Source: Pseudomonadota bacterium
GTDB lineage: Bacteria > Pseudomonadota > Alphaproteobacteria > Acetobacterales > Acetobacteraceae
Direction of reading: 5' to 3'
Length of the DNA stretch: 45,084 bases
Assembly: GCA_021818425.1 (NCBI GenBank)
Contig: JAKAEC010000008.1
Location: 1 to 45,084 of the forward strand
The notes under the pieces were generated by a model. The model saw only the letters and a list, made by a program, of their open reading frames with translations, ran no database searches and was not told where the DNA came from. The translations under genes and the position numbers were made by a program. Shown here in pieces: positions 36,040 through 45,084 of this stretch (its first letter is position 1; every line of letters begins with the position of its first letter).

Positions 36040-38296
36040 TCCTCCTTCCCCATCGCCACGCCGGCGCAAGAAGCCGAAATTCGGCGATACTAGGCATCTT
36101 TTTGCCGCGTTGCGCGAGCATTTGGCCGCCGGCACTGCATCTTTGCCTGATTTTGCCAAGCTCGTCGCCGACGGCCTCGTCGCTGATGCCTCGGTGATCT
36201 ACGTCACCCGCCCGGGTGAAATTCTGGAACTCGCTGCCACACACGGGCTAAACGTCTCCGCTGTCGGCCGCACCAGACTGCGCGTGGGCGAAGGCATTAT
36301 CGGCTTGGCCGCAGCCTCAGGCGATGCACTGAACTTGCCGGATGTGCAGAACCATCCGCGCTATGTCTACCGTGCGGAAACTGGCGAGGAGGCCATGGCC
36401 TCGATGTTGGCAGTGCCGGTCAAGCGTGCCGGGCGCACTTTGGGTGTAATCGCGGTAATGGCTCGCGAAGTTCGCACCTATGCGCCGGTCGAGGTGGAGT
36501 CGCTTGCCACGGTCGCGATGCTGCTTGCGGAAATTTTGGCGCGTGCGGGTGCCTCGGATGTCGGCGAGGAAGGCTTTTCTGAGACGCTGCCGCGCCGCTA
36601 TGGGGGACATGTGATCTCCGCCGGCATCGCCCGTGGTCGGGTACTGGCTTATGGCGCCGCTGCCCCTATCGCCAAGCTTTTAACGGAAGACGCCGAGACC
36701 GAATTGGCACGGTTGGATACCGCTGTGGAGGAAGCGAACAAGACGCTGGACGGGTTGATCACCGCCAATATGCCTGGCGGGAACGCCTCGCGCGACGTGC
36801 TGGAAGCCTATCGCATGGTGACCCAAAGCTCAGGCTGGCTCGCCCAGGTGCGCGCCGCCATCGCCGATGGCCTTACTGCTGAGACCGCCGTGGACAAAAT
36901 CGCGCGCCAGCTGCGCGAGCGCATGCGTCGCATCGCTGACCCTTACTTGCGCGAGCGGCTGGCCGACATCGAGGATATGATCAACCGACTGATGGTCGCA
37001 CTTGGCGGCATGGCGCCCAAGCCGGAGCGGGCAGACGGCATGATTCTGATCGTGCGCCGCCTTGGCCCGGCAGATTTACTGGACTGGCATACGCGGGGTA
37101 TCGCGGGCTTTGCAATTGAGGAAGCGAGTGCCTCCGGCCATGCCGCGATTCTGGCCCGCGCGCTCTCCATCCCGGCCTTGCAAGTGGAGCGCGGCGCGGT
37201 GGAAGCCGCAGTGGAAGGCGAACCGGCCCTGCTGGATGCCGAGGAAGGCACGCTGGTTTTACGGCCAGAGCCCGAGGTCCTCCAAGTCTATGACCGCGCC
37301 CTGGCTGCCCGTAACGAGCGCGCCGTCGCGCTGGCGAATTACCGGGACGTGCCAGCCATTACTAAAGACGGCACCGAACTTAAATTGATGATGAATGTTG
37401 GGCTAGCGCTGGAGCTAGACCAGCTCGACCGTACAGGCGCCGATGGCATCGGTCTCTATCGCACGGAAATCGCGGCACTTGCGGCAGGCGGTATCCCGGA
37501 CGTGGCAGGCCAGGCGGCCGAATATGGCCGCGTGATGGACCGCGCCAAAGGCCGCCCGGTGCAGTTCCGTACGCTAGACCTGGGGGCGGACAAGCTGCTG
37601 CCGGGCGAAACGGCGCAAACCGAGGAAAACCCGGCCATGGGCTGGCGGTCCTTGCGCATCGGGTTGGATCGCCCCGCGATTCTACGCCGCCAGCTTCGCG
37701 CGCTGCTGCTGGGCGCGCAAGGACGCGCCTTGCAAGTAATGTTCCCAATGGTGGCCACCGTAGAGGAATTCCGCGCCGCGCGCGACCTACTGGAGGCCGA
37801 GGCTGGACGCATCCGCCCAGCACCTGAGCGGTTGGAGGCCGGCACCATGCTGGAGGTGCCATCCCTCCTTTTCCAACTTCCAGGATTGTTAGCTGAGGCA
37901 GATTTTATTTCCGTCGGCACCAACGATCTCATGCAGTTTCTATTCGCGGCGGACCGCGGCACACCGGAGCTGGCCGACAGGTACGACACACTCTGCGCCC
38001 CAGTTCTTGAAATGCTGGAAAAGCTGATCACCTCGTGCCAAGAAGCAGGAGTGCCGCTTTCCGTCTGCGGCGAGGCGGCCGGACGGCCGCTGGACGCTCT
38101 AGCCTTCGCGGCACTTGGCGTCACCACGCTGTCGATGTCCGGCAACTCCATCTTGCCAGTGAAGGCCGTTCTGGTGGAGGCGGACCTTAACGCATTACGC
38201 CCGGTGCTGCGTGAACTGCGACGCGCCGGAGCGGCGGGTGGCAGCATCCGCGAGCCGCTGGCAGTGTGGGCACGCGAGCATAACCTCGCAATTTGA
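36023..38296 (+). CDS. ptsP: Phosphoenolpyruvate-protein phosphotransferase PtsP (EI-Ntr)
   Basis: PtsP starts the nitrogen-related phosphotransfer chain, moving phosphate from PEP to NPr and on to EIIA-Ntr, which regulates potassium and nitrogen functions. I start it at GTG 36023 (757 residues, E. coli 748), which overlaps the previous gene by 17 bases; no suitable ATG exists. A GAF domain (about 30-170) is followed by the EI N-terminal domain and the phospho-histidine His373 (SGHAAILARALSIPAL). The PEP-binding barrel has GIGLYRTE, FRTLDLGADK, SVGTNDLMQFLFAADR and the catalytic Cys682 in CGEAAG. NPr and EIIA-Ntr genes are not in the window. Interestingly, a potassium channel is (kch). Confidence 0.93.
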   Translation: MAQEANPPSPSPRRRKKPKFGDTRHLFAALREHLAAGTASLPDFAKLVADGLVADASVIYVTRPGEILELAATHGLNVSAVGRTRLRVGEGIIGLAAASGDALNLPDVQNHPRYVYRAETGEEAMASMLAVPVKRAGRTLGVIAVMAREVRTYAPVEVESLATVAMLLAEILARAGASDVGEEGFSETLPRRYGGHVISAGIARGRVLAYGAAAPIAKLLTEDAETELARLDTAVEEANKTLDGLITANMPGGNASRDVLEAYRMVTQSSGWLAQVRAAIADGLTAETAVDKIARQLRERMRRIADPYLRERLADIEDMINRLMVALGGMAPKPERADGMILIVRRLGPADLLDWHTRGIAGFAIEEASASGHAAILARALSIPALQVERGAVEAAVEGEPALLDAEEGTLVLRPEPEVLQVYDRALAARNERAVALANYRDVPAITKDGTELKLMMNVGLALELDQLDRTGADGIGLYRTEIAALAAGGIPDVAGQAAEYGRVMDRAKGRPVQFRTLDLGADKLLPGETAQTEENPAMGWRSLRIGLDRPAILRRQLRALLLGAQGRALQVMFPMVATVEEFRAARDLLEAEAGRIRPAPERLEAGTMLEVPSLLFQLPGLLAEADFISVGTNDLMQFLFAADRGTPELADRYDTLCAPVLEMLEKLITSCQEAGVPLSVCGEAAGRPLDALAFAALGVTTLSMSGNSILPVKAVLVEADLNALRPVLRELRRAGAAGGSIREPLAVWAREHNLAI

Positions 38297-38299
38297 GAG

Positions 38300-39448
38300 A
38301 TGCGCGGTTCGGAGTTACAAGAGCAAGGAATGCCAGATCATTTGACCGGAAACGAACGTATGAACACGCAAACACCATCCCCCGCTGAACAGGTTGGCGC
38401 AGGGCTACGGGAGGTGCGAGAAGGTTTGGGCTGGCGACTACCGGAAATTGCGCACGGCCTACGGATACGGCCAGAATTCCTCGCCGCCATTGAGGGCGGC
38501 GACCTCTCCTCTTTGCCTGGTCCGGCCTACCGCATTGGTTTTGTACGCTCTTATTCACAGGCGCTGGGGCTGGATGGTGAGGAGATATTGCGCCGCTTCC
38601 GCGATGGCGGGCAACTTGAGGAGTCCGCGAAGACCATAATGAATTTGCGGGCGCCCGTGCCAGACCGTGGCGTGCCGAAAGGAGCGGTCATATTGATCGG
38701 CCTAGTTGTGGTTCTGGTAGGATACGGCCTGTGGTATCATCATACCGAAAGACTGCGCCGCATAGCGCAATCTGTTCCGCAGGTTCCGGCGAAACTGCAG
38801 CCTTTAACCACACCACCCAAAATGGCTACCCGTCCAGCCTCGGCGTCCACCATGACCTCCGCTGCCACGGCGTCTAGTGCAACGCCCACCTCGGCAACCA
38901 ACACGACGCCCGCCGCAACGCCACCTAGCGCAACATCTACCTCGGCAACCAACACGATACCCGCCGCAGTCGCGGCGCCCAGCGCAACCCCGGCACCATC
39001 CACGACACCCGCTGCAACGGCGCCTAGCGCGACATCCGCCGCTGCCACGGCGCTCAGCGCAACCCCAGCACCACCCACGACACCCGCTGCAACGGTGCCT
39101 AGCGCAACATCCGCTGCTGCCACGGCGCCTGTACCGGGCGCCGGAATGACGATTTCCGCAACACAAGAGTCCTGGATTCAAGTTACCGATGCCAACGGCA
39201 ACATACTATTCAGTAAGGTACTTAACCCCGGAGAGTCCTGGCCTGTGCCACAAGAATCAGGATTACGAATGACAACAGGCAACGCGGGAGGCACCGTCAT
39301 CACCACGGACGGCAAGCCCGGCCAGCCGCTCGGCGCACCTGGCGTCGTACTGCGCGGCTACCAACTCACCCCGCCTGCTTCAGGTGCGCCCCTGGCATCC
39401 ACCCCGACTCCAGCCGGGATCAGCCCCGCAAACAGCGCTGCCCAATAG
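38300..39448 (+). CDS. RodZ-like membrane protein with helix-turn-helix and DUF4115
   Basis: RodZ links MreB filaments to the cell-wall machinery and sets rod shape. The protein has an N-terminal helix-turn-helix ([20 protein letters not shown], then [20 protein letters not shown]). One membrane helix follows (about 127-145, [17 protein letters not shown]), then a 100-residue Ala/Thr/Pro/Ser linker made of repeats, and a periplasmic beta domain of DUF4115 type ([20 protein letters not shown]). The start could be 38300, 38330 or 38360; Met at 38360 ([13 protein letters not shown]) fits the family best, while the first lies four bases after ptsP. It precedes ispG, a neighbourhood common for rodZ. 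Confidence 0.85.
   Translation: MRGSELQEQGMPDHLTGNERMNTQTPSPAEQVGAGLREVREGLGWRLPEIAHGLRIRPEFLAAIEGGDLSSLPGPAYRIGFVRSYSQALGLDGEEILRRFRDGGQLEESAKTIMNLRAPVPDRGVPKGAVILIGLVVVLVGYGLWYHHTERLRRIAQSVPQVPAKLQPLTTPPKMATRPASASTMTSAATASSATPTSATNTTPAATPPSATSTSATNTIPAAVAAPSATPAPSTTPAATAPSATSAAATALSATPAPPTTPAATVPSATSAAATAPVPGAGMTISATQESWIQVTDANGNILFSKVLNPGESWPVPQESGLRMTTGNAGGTVITTDGKPGQPLGAPGVVLRGYQLTPPASGAPLASTPTPAGISPANSAAQ
38876..39130 (+). repeat. Nested tandem repeats coding the RodZ linker
   Basis: Two units of 51 and 54 bases (38876-38926, 38927-38980) are followed by two 75-base units (38981-39055 and 39056-39130) that differ at only a few positions. The longer unit encodes SATPAP[SP]TTPAATxPSATSA plus AATAx. 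Such arrays change length by slippage and here would change the reach of the periplasmic linker. Confidence 0.8.
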
Positions 39449-39458
39449 AGGAGCCCAC

Positions 39459-40583
39459 ATGAATTACCGTGAATATCAGCAGATCGACCGCCGTAAATCC
39501 CGGCAGATCAGCGTCGGCAACGTGAAGGTGGGTGGTGATGCGCCGGTTTCGGTGCAGACCATGACCAACACTCTCACTACGGACGTAGAGGCCACTGTCG
39601 CGCAGATTATGCGCGCCGAAAAAGCGGGGGTAGATATCGTTCGCGTCTCCTGCCCGGACGAGGACAGCACCGCCGCGCTGAAGGAGATCGTCAAGCGCGT
39701 GAACGTGCCCATCGTGGCGGATATCCATTTCCATTACCGCCGGGGAATTGAGGCCGCCAAGGCCGGAGCCTCCTGCCTGCGCATCAATCCCGGCAATATT
39801 GGTTCGCCGGAACGTGTGAGGGAGGTTATCAAGGCCGCCCGCGACCATAATTGCTCCATGCGCATCGGCGTAAATGCCGGCTCGCTTGAGAAGCATCTGC
39901 TGGAAAAATACGGCGAACCCAACCCGGACGCGCTGGTGGAATCAGCTCTCGAACACGCAAAGATCCTTCAGGATCATGATTTCCACGAATTCAAGATTTC
40001 CGTGAAGGCGTCTGACGTATTCATGGCTGTGGCGGCGTACCAACAGCTTGCTGAGCAATGTGACCACCCGCTGCACATCGGCATCACGGAGGCGGGCGGT
40101 AAGCGCGCGGGCACAGTCAAGTCCTCCATTGGTCTCGGCTCCTTGCTCTGGGCAGGCATTGGGGACACCGTGCGTGTCTCGCTCTCTGCTGAACCGGAGG
40201 AAGAAGTCTATGTCGGTTGGGAGATCCTGAAATCGCTAGGCATCCGGCATCGTGGCGTGCGCGTCATCTCCTGCCCCTCCTGCGCGCGCCAGGGCTTCAA
40301 TGTTATCAAGACGGTGGAAACGCTAGAGGAGCGCCTAGCGCATATCGAGACGCCGATCACGCTTTCCATCATCGGCTGCGTAGTGAATGGTCCTGGTGAG
40401 GCACTAATGACCGATCTCGGCCTCACCGGCGGCGGCGGTGGGCGCCACATGGTCTATGCCTCCGGGAAGACCGACCACACAATTTCAGATGAGGAAATGG
40501 TGGAACATCTGGTCGAGCTGGTTGAAAAAAAGGCTGAGAAGATCGAAGCGCAAAAGAAAGCGGCGCAGATCGCCGCTGAGTAG
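39459..40583 (+). CDS. ispG: 4-hydroxy-3-methylbut-2-en-1-yl diphosphate synthase IspG
   Basis: IspG makes HMBPP from MEcPP in the non-mevalonate isoprenoid pathway, using a 4Fe-4S cluster. The 374-residue protein holds the cluster ligands Cys272, Cys275 (SCPSCARQG) and Cys307 with Glu314 (GCVVNGPGE), at nearly the same numbers as in E. coli. The N-terminal TIM barrel begins with [15 protein letters not shown]. The start ATG at 39459 has GAGGAG upstream; the longer open frame overlaps the previous gene. A strong hairpin with T-tract follows the stop. Confidence 0.97.
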   Translation: MNYREYQQIDRRKSRQISVGNVKVGGDAPVSVQTMTNTLTTDVEATVAQIMRAEKAGVDIVRVSCPDEDSTAALKEIVKRVNVPIVADIHFHYRRGIEAAKAGASCLRINPGNIGSPERVREVIKAARDHNCSMRIGVNAGSLEKHLLEKYGEPNPDALVESALEHAKILQDHDFHEFKISVKASDVFMAVAAYQQLAEQCDHPLHIGITEAGGKRAGTVKSSIGLGSLLWAGIGDTVRVSLSAEPEEEVYVGWEILKSLGIRHRGVRVISCPSCARQGFNVIKTVETLEERLAHIETPITLSIIGCVVNGPGEALMTDLGLTGGGGGRHMVYASGKTDHTISDEEMVEHLVELVEKKAEKIEAQKKAAQIAAE

Positions 40584-40608
40584 CTTTGCTTTTTGGAAGT
40601 TACAAACC

Positions 40609-40644
40609 CGCCGGAGCCACAACGCGCTCCGGCGTTTTGTTTTG
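40609..40644 (+). terminator. Strong hairpin with T-tract between ispG and hisS
   Basis: CGCCGGAGC (40609-40617) pairs perfectly with GCTCCGGCG (40626-40634) around an eight-base loop and is followed by TTTTGTTTTG. This is a textbook intrinsic terminator. It ends only 15 bases before the hisS ATG at 40659, leaving no room for a separate promoter, so it may act as an attenuator or a partial terminator for hisS. Confidence 0.85.
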
Positions 40645-40658
40645 ATAGTAGGACGAGT

Positions 40659-41882
40659 ATGGCAAACCAGTTGCAACCTGTACGCGGGACTAAGGATCTG
40701 ATCGGCGAGGACGCGGCCCGGCACTTCCACGTGATTGAGATCGCTCGCCGTGTGACTAGGCTGTATGGATTTTATGAATGGCAGACGCCGATCTTCGAGG
40801 ATACGCGCGTCTTCTCCCGCACACTGGGCGAAACCTCGGACGTAGTAACGAAGGAAATGTATACGTTCCAGGATCGCGGAGGCGATTCCATCACGCTGCG
40901 CCCGGAAGGCACGGCAGGCGTTTGCCGCGCGCTGATCACCGGCGGCCTCACGCAGACGCTGCCACAGAAAGTGTTCTATGCCGGACCGATGTTCCGTTAT
41001 GAGCGCCCGCAGAAGGGCCGATATAGGCAATTCCACCAGATTGGTGTGGAGCTGCTGGGTGCCGTCTCACCACTCGCCGACGCGGAGGTAATTTCCGTCG
41101 GCTGGCGCATCCTTGATGAACTCGGCATCGCTCAGGATGTCGTACTCAATATCAATACTCTCGGCGACGCGCAAAGCCGCGCGAACTACCGTAACGCGCT
41201 GGTGGACTATTTTTCTGCTCATGCAGACAAGCTCTCTGAAGACAGCAAGTTGCGGCTAGAGAAAAACCCGCTACGCATCCTGGATTCCAAAGACGAGGGT
41301 GACAAGAAGCTGGTGGAAAACGCACCGCTTATCTATGCACATCTCACGGAAGAGGCTGCCGCCTTTTATGACGGTTTGAAATCCTACCTCACTGCCTTCG
41401 GCGTGAAGTTTGAGGAAAACCCGCGTATCGTCCGAGGTCTGGACTACTACAACCACACAGCCTTCGAGTTCGTCACCAATTCGCTGGGCGCGCAAGGTAC
41501 GGTGATAGCGGGCGGACGCTATGACGGCCTTGTGCAACAAATGGGCGGACCAACCGTACCTGGCATAGGCTGGGGAGCGGGCATCGAGCGGCTTTCCATG
41601 CTTATCGCCGCCCCACGAGCAGCTGCCCCGCCCGTGGCGGTGATTCCTATGGGCTCTGAAGCGGAAGCTGAGGCTCTAAACATTCTTAACCTGCTACGGA
41701 GCAAAAACGTCGCCGCGGAGATTGGGTATTCCGGCAATGCCAAGAAACGGCTGGAGCGCGCCAATAAATCGGGCGCCGGTTTCGCGGTTCTGGTGGGCCG
41801 CGACCTCCAACTAAAGAATCTCACCGATGGCTCCCAGGACGATGTCACGCCCGAAACACTCGTGGAGCGCCTCTGTGCATGA
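40659..41882 (+). CDS. hisS: Histidyl-tRNA synthetase HisS
   Basis: HisS charges tRNA-His. The 407-residue class II enzyme starts [18 protein letters not shown]. It shows motif 2 ([20 protein letters not shown]), the histidine-specific [11 protein letters not shown]-like stretch (here [17 protein letters not shown]) and a GVGxGIERL-like motif 3 ([12 protein letters not shown]). An anticodon-binding domain closes the protein. AGGA lies five bases before the ATG. The frame is open further upstream into the terminator hairpin but family length supports this start. The stop overlaps the prfA start in ATGA. Confidence 0.96.
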   Translation: MANQLQPVRGTKDLIGEDAARHFHVIEIARRVTRLYGFYEWQTPIFEDTRVFSRTLGETSDVVTKEMYTFQDRGGDSITLRPEGTAGVCRALITGGLTQTLPQKVFYAGPMFRYERPQKGRYRQFHQIGVELLGAVSPLADAEVISVGWRILDELGIAQDVVLNINTLGDAQSRANYRNALVDYFSAHADKLSEDSKLRLEKNPLRILDSKDEGDKKLVENAPLIYAHLTEEAAAFYDGLKSYLTAFGVKFEENPRIVRGLDYYNHTAFEFVTNSLGAQGTVIAGGRYDGLVQQMGGPTVPGIGWGAGIERLSMLIAAPRAAAPPVAVIPMGSEAEAEALNILNLLRSKNVAAEIGYSGNAKKRLERANKSGAGFAVLVGRDLQLKNLTDGSQDDVTPETLVERLCA

Positions 41883-42940
41883 GTTCCTCACTTGAACATA
41901 AGCTGGACCGCATAATGGCCAGAGCAGCGGAACTTCGCTTCATACTTTCCGGCTCAATCACTGGCGATGAATTCGTAAAAGCCTCCAAGGAGCTCTCCGA
42001 ACTCACTCCCGTGGAAGAGAAAATTTCCGCCCTGCGTAATGCCGAAAAGCAGGCCAAGGAAGCCGTGTCCCTCCTTTCCGACCCGGATATGAAGGAATTG
42101 GCAGAAGCCGAATTGCGGGACTTGAAGCACCAACTGCCAGAACTCGAAATGGCTGTACGTCTAGCACTTTTACCCAAGGACGAGGCGGACGACCGCTCCG
42201 CCATTCTGGAAATCCGCCCCGCAGCAGGCGGAGACGAGGCCGGGCTGTTCGCCGCGGAGCTGTTTTCGGCGTACCAAAAATATGCCGCCTCCCAGGGGTG
42301 GCGCTTCGAGGTGCTGGATTACGAGGAAAACGAGCTGGGCGGCGTGAAGGGAGCCATAGCCGAGATCACGGGCAAATCCGTCTTTGCCAAGCTGAAATTC
42401 GAGTCTGGTGTGCATCGCGTGCAGCGCGTGCCGACTACGGAAACCCAAGGGCGTATCCATACCTCCACGATTACCGTCGCGGTACTGCCTGAAGCCGAGG
42501 ACGTGGATGTGGACATCAATGAGGCCGATCTGCGCATCGATGTCTACCGTGCTTCGGGTGCTGGCGGGCAACATGTGAACAAGACCGAGTCCGCCGTGCG
42601 CATTACCCATATCCCCACCGGCATCGTGGTGGCGATGCAGGAAGAGCGTAGTCAACATAAGAACCGCGCGAAAGCCATGAAGATTTTGCGCTCGCGCATG
42701 TACGACCAGCAGCGCGCCAGCGTAAACGCCACCCGCGCCGCCGACCGAAAGGGCCAAGTCGGCACCGGCGACCGCTCGGAACGCATCCGTACCTATAACT
42801 TTCCCCAAGGCCGCGTTACAGACCACCGCATCAACCTGACGCTTCACAAGATCGATCGGATTATGCTCGGCGAGTTCGACGATATCATCGATGCGCTGAT
42901 CGCCGAGGACCAAGCGGCCCGGCTGGCCGAGCTGGCGTGA
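41879..42940 (+). CDS. prfA: Peptide chain release factor 1 PrfA
   Basis: RF1 ends translation at UAA and UAG. The 353-residue protein has the peptidyl-tRNA hydrolysis motif GGQ (229-231, in [15 protein letters not shown]) and the codon-reading tripeptide PxT as Pro185-Thr-Thr187 ([15 protein letters not shown]). That identifies RF1 rather than RF2 (SPF). It overlaps hisS by four bases, and its stop overlaps the GTG of prmC, the enzyme that methylates its GGQ glutamine (Gln231). Confidence 0.97.
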   Translation: MSSSLEHKLDRIMARAAELRFILSGSITGDEFVKASKELSELTPVEEKISALRNAEKQAKEAVSLLSDPDMKELAEAELRDLKHQLPELEMAVRLALLPKDEADDRSAILEIRPAAGGDEAGLFAAELFSAYQKYAASQGWRFEVLDYEENELGGVKGAIAEITGKSVFAKLKFESGVHRVQRVPTTETQGRIHTSTITVAVLPEAEDVDVDINEADLRIDVYRASGAGGQHVNKTESAVRITHIPTGIVVAMQEERSQHKNRAKAMKILRSRMYDQQRASVNATRAADRKGQVGTGDRSERIRTYNFPQGRVTDHRINLTLHKIDRIMLGEFDDIIDALIAEDQAARLAELA

Positions 42941-43761
42941 TCACCACGGCCCAAGCGCTAACAGAAATCACCACCCGCCTTAAACTAGCGGGTATCGAGG
43001 AGCCGCGCCGAGAGGCCCGGCTGCTGCTAGCCTTCGCCCTGGGCACCAATACCACAGGGCTGCTGACGCAAACAAAGGTGGACCCACAAGCGTACGCGTC
43101 AGCCTTGGTACGGCGCGTCGCGCGCGAGCCGCTGGCCTATATCACCGGCCATAGGGAGTTCTGGGGTCTAGATTTTCTAACCTCGCCCGCAACCCTTATC
43201 CCCCGGCCCGACACGGAAACACTGGTGGAAGCCGTGCTGGAGTTTGGCCCTATACCCCAAAACATTTTGGATCTGGGAACCGGCACGGGCTGCCTGCTGC
43301 TGGCCTGTCTGCATGAATATAAAACCGCCTTCGGCGTGGGGGTGGATCTGCGCCCGGAGGCGGCCGACCTCGCCCGCCGAAACGCCGAACATCTGGGCCT
43401 CGCAACCCGCGCCGCGTTCCTGGCCGGAAGCTGGGCCGATGCACTCCATTATCAATTCGACGTCATCCTTTCCAACCCACCTTACATTGAAAGTGCTGAT
43501 ATTCCTCGCCTGATGCCGGAGGTCTCGGCCCATGAACCCACTACGGCGCTGGATGGCGGTTCAGATGGGTTGGCCGCCTACAAGGCAATTATTGACGATT
43601 TATCAAGAATTTTGACCCCCAACGGCCTTGCGGTGCTTGAACTCGGCGCAGGACAAGCCAAATCAGTTGTCGAGTTGGCGCGTCACGCAGGGTTCAAAAC
43701 CGACTTGCGCCGTGACCTTTCGGGTACAGACCGCGCTATAACACTCAAATTCTGCAAATAA
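42937..43761 (+). CDS. prmC: Release factor glutamine methyltransferase PrmC
   Basis: PrmC methylates the GGQ glutamine of RF1 and RF2 with SAM and raises termination efficiency. The 274-residue protein begins at GTG, overlapping the prfA stop (GTGA). It has the N-terminal helical domain, [30 protein letters not shown], the SAM loop [14 protein letters not shown] and the substrate-glutamine motif NPPY at 180-183. Immediate downstream position to its substrate gene is the classical prfA-prmC arrangement. Confidence 0.97.
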   Translation: MITTAQALTEITTRLKLAGIEEPRREARLLLAFALGTNTTGLLTQTKVDPQAYASALVRRVAREPLAYITGHREFWGLDFLTSPATLIPRPDTETLVEAVLEFGPIPQNILDLGTGTGCLLLACLHEYKTAFGVGVDLRPEAADLARRNAEHLGLATRAAFLAGSWADALHYQFDVILSNPPYIESADIPRLMPEVSAHEPTTALDGGSDGLAAYKAIIDDLSRILTPNGLAVLELGAGQAKSVVELARHAGFKTDLRRDLSGTDRAITLKFCK

Positions 43762-43908
43762 GCGATTGGCAGAATGAAATTTTACGGCTAAGCACAAGCA
43801 GCGCGGGCAGTTTCGCCCCACGAGTCTCCGGAATGACTGGAGCTAAAAACGGCGTCGCATTTATATGCCGCACCGCGCAAGCCAGCAGACGAGGATAGAC
43901 ACGAGCCT

Positions 43909-44829
43909 ATGAATATGAAGCGCATGCGTGGACGCAACCACCGTTCGGGCGGTGGCGGCGGAGGCGGGTTTCGCAACCAGCAGAATGGCATTCCGCTTAA
44001 CCGCAATCACGTGTTTGACAGTTCGGGCCCCGAAATGCGGGTGCGCGGCACGGCCCAACAGCTTTATGATAAATATTCGCAGCTAGCGCGGGACGCCGCA
44101 TCCTCAAACGACCGGGTTTTGGGTGAGGCTTATTACCAGCATGCCGAGCATTATTTCCGTATCTTAAGCGCCATTAACGCGGCACAGGGCCTGCCGCCGC
44201 CAAGCCAAGGCGGCGAGCAGCGCTATCAGGCGCAGGGCGAATATCAACGCCGCGAACATTCGCATGATGGCGATGCTCCTGAAGGTCGCGAGTCGAGGCA
44301 TGAAATGCGCCCCGATCAGGCGCGCCATGAAAATCGTGAGTTTCGCGAAAATCGGCAAGGCGAAAACCGCGAGTTCCGCGAAAACCGGCAAGGCGAAAAC
44401 CGCGAGTTCCGCGAAAACCGGCAAGGCGAAAACCGCGAGTTCCGCGAAAACCGGCAAGGCGAAAACCGCCAAGAGCGCCGTTTCGAACCGCGCCATAACA
44501 ACCGCCAGGATTTCCAGCAGCGTGAGCGTCAGGATCGGCAAGACCGTCCCTACCGATCAGCTCCCCCCATCGCCGATACGCCGATCGATATCAGCTCAGC
44601 GTTGGAAGCCGAATTGCGTGCTGCCGCTAGCGAGGCAGCGGCGGGCCTGGATGAACGACCAAGCACAGTGCCCGATGCTACAACAGCAGAGCCTCGTGCC
44701 ATTCCGATCAGGCCAGAAGCTCCTCCAATGACACCAGAGCTGACCCTTACCGAACCGGCCAACCCCGCCCCAAGGCGCCGCGGCCGGCCTCCTCGCGCCA
44801 AGGCCGAAGACACCACAAAAACCGAATAG
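43909..44829 (+). CDS. DUF4167 protein with tandem repeats and AT-hook-like tail
   Basis: This 306-residue, highly charged protein is typical of Alphaproteobacteria. Residues 1-85 form the DUF4167 part: a basic start with RGRNHRSGG and a glycine run, then VRGTAQQLYDKYSQLARDA and the helix EAYYQHAEHYFRILSAIN. Residues 141-184 are four copies of an 11-residue ENREFRENRQG repeat within a long Arg/Glu/Gln/Asn-rich region. The C-terminus has PRRRGRPPRAK, an AT-hook-like DNA-binding motif. Composition suggests a disordered nucleic-acid-binding protein, but no function is established for the family. It follows prmC, its usual neighbourhood as far as I know. Confidence 0.88.
   Translation: MNMKRMRGRNHRSGGGGGGGFRNQQNGIPLNRNHVFDSSGPEMRVRGTAQQLYDKYSQLARDAASSNDRVLGEAYYQHAEHYFRILSAINAAQGLPPPSQGGEQRYQAQGEYQRREHSHDGDAPEGRESRHEMRPDQARHENREFRENRQGENREFRENRQGENREFRENRQGENREFRENRQGENRQERRFEPRHNNRQDFQQRERQDRQDRPYRSAPPIADTPIDISSALEAELRAAASEAAAGLDERPSTVPDATTAEPRAIPIRPEAPPMTPELTLTEPANPAPRRRGRPPRAKAEDTTKTE
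44329..44460 (+). repeat. Four 33-base in-frame tandem repeats
   Basis: Copies lie at 44329-44361, 44362-44394, 44395-44427 and 44428-44460. Copies 2-4 are identical base for base, and copy 1 differs at a few third positions. A partial copy follows. The period is a multiple of three, so copy-number change preserves the frame. Identity points to recent expansion. Confidence 0.92.
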
Positions 44830-45052
44830 CAAAACTTTTGGCACTACGGCGCCGAGCTCACCGGCCAAGTGGGCGGGCTTGAAGTGTCCGTCGATCATTG
44901 ATGAACCATTGATGAGAACTGAATAACCCGAAGTGGGCTCGCTGCATGCAGCCGTCTTATACCACTCGCCCTGGTTTTTGACTCTCGTGGGATTTTCAAT
45001 CGGCCTTTTGTGATTCGCTTCTTTCTGTTGGTTTGACGGAAAGGCATGTGTC

Positions 45053-45084
45053 ATGGCGAAGGCTGTTGTGATCACGAATTTGGA
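45053..45084 (+). CDS. First codons of an ORF cut by the right edge
   Basis: An ATG at 45053 opens MAKAVVITNL before the window ends, with no clear ribosome site in front. The 220 bases upstream contain a perfect 12-base palindrome (GCTGCATGCAGC, 44941-44952) and a direct repeat ATTGATGA. The region could be the end of an insertion sequence with its transposase starting here, but ten residues cannot settle it. Confidence 0.3.
   Translation, partial: MAKAVVITNL

Noticed and set aside
44329-44460. CRISPR-like regular repeats
   Set aside because: The 33-base units abut directly without spacers and stay in frame inside the DUF4167 gene.

Overview
The window reads as a stretch of core alphaproteobacterial chromosome. 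Members of Acetobacteraceae (Rhodospirillales in the wide sense) fit best. The basis is the combination of purC-purS-purQ-purL-bolA-grxD, hfq-hflX, lysC-NMO-ptsP, a rodZ-like gene next to ispG-hisS-prfA-prmC, a DUF4167 protein, and the EF-P lysylation pair epmA/epmB. This is inference from gene content; no rRNA or other taxonomic marker is present. Coding density is high, codon use is GC-rich, and many genes overlap by 1-4 bases.

Layout, left to right. (1) 1-5.0 kb: the start of an IS607-type recombinase cut by the window edge, the divergent EF-P modification genes epmA and epmB, an ArsR-type regulator followed by an Old Yellow Enzyme, and a YbfB-type MFS transporter. (2) 5.0-10.9 kb: a purine cluster (purC, purS, purQ, purL) with bolA and a monothiol glutaredoxin. 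A Kch-like potassium channel sits between purS and purQ. (3) 10.9-14.7 kb: a looser accessory patch with a 790-base gap rich in inverted repeats, a catalytically degenerate EAL protein, a DUF3253 gene and an SbmA/BacA-like ABC exporter. (4) 14.9-17.4 kb, minus strand: mnmA, a 2Fe-2S ferredoxin and a cysteine desulfurase, a sulfur-handling set, followed by a 760-base gap. (5) 18.2-26 kb: alpha/beta hydrolase, ClC channel, hfq-hflX-IMPase operon, mntR, an LpxR-like lipid A deacylase and a DsbA/FrnE-like oxidoreductase. (6) 26.2-26.8 kb: a wrecked tnpB (IS605/IS607 type). (7) 26.9-33.7 kb, minus strand: a tight ubiG-M20 peptidase-recO-parC-FUSC operon. (8) 33.8-43.8 kb, plus strand: lysC, NMO, ptsP, rodZ-like, ispG, hisS, prfA, prmC. 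(9) 43.9-45.1 kb: a repeat-bearing DUF4167 protein and the first codons of another ORF at the edge.

How the genes work together. PurS, PurQ and PurL form the FGAM synthetase complex, and PurC acts two steps later. The desulfurase and ferredoxin can supply sulfur and electrons for Fe-S assembly and for MnmA tRNA thiolation. HisS, PrfA and PrmC serve translation, PrmC being the methyltransferase for the PrfA GGQ glutamine. EpmA/EpmB also serve translation, through EF-P. RecO and ParC are DNA-maintenance genes.

I see no complete undescribed multi-gene system. The signals most worth following are: a terminator-like hairpin directly in front of hisS; a possible internal start for the Kch gating domain inside a pur operon; a degenerate stand-alone EAL protein; an ArsR regulator with two cysteines and a palindromic operator controlling an ene-reductase; and a TnpB remnant that has lost most of its nuclease domain.
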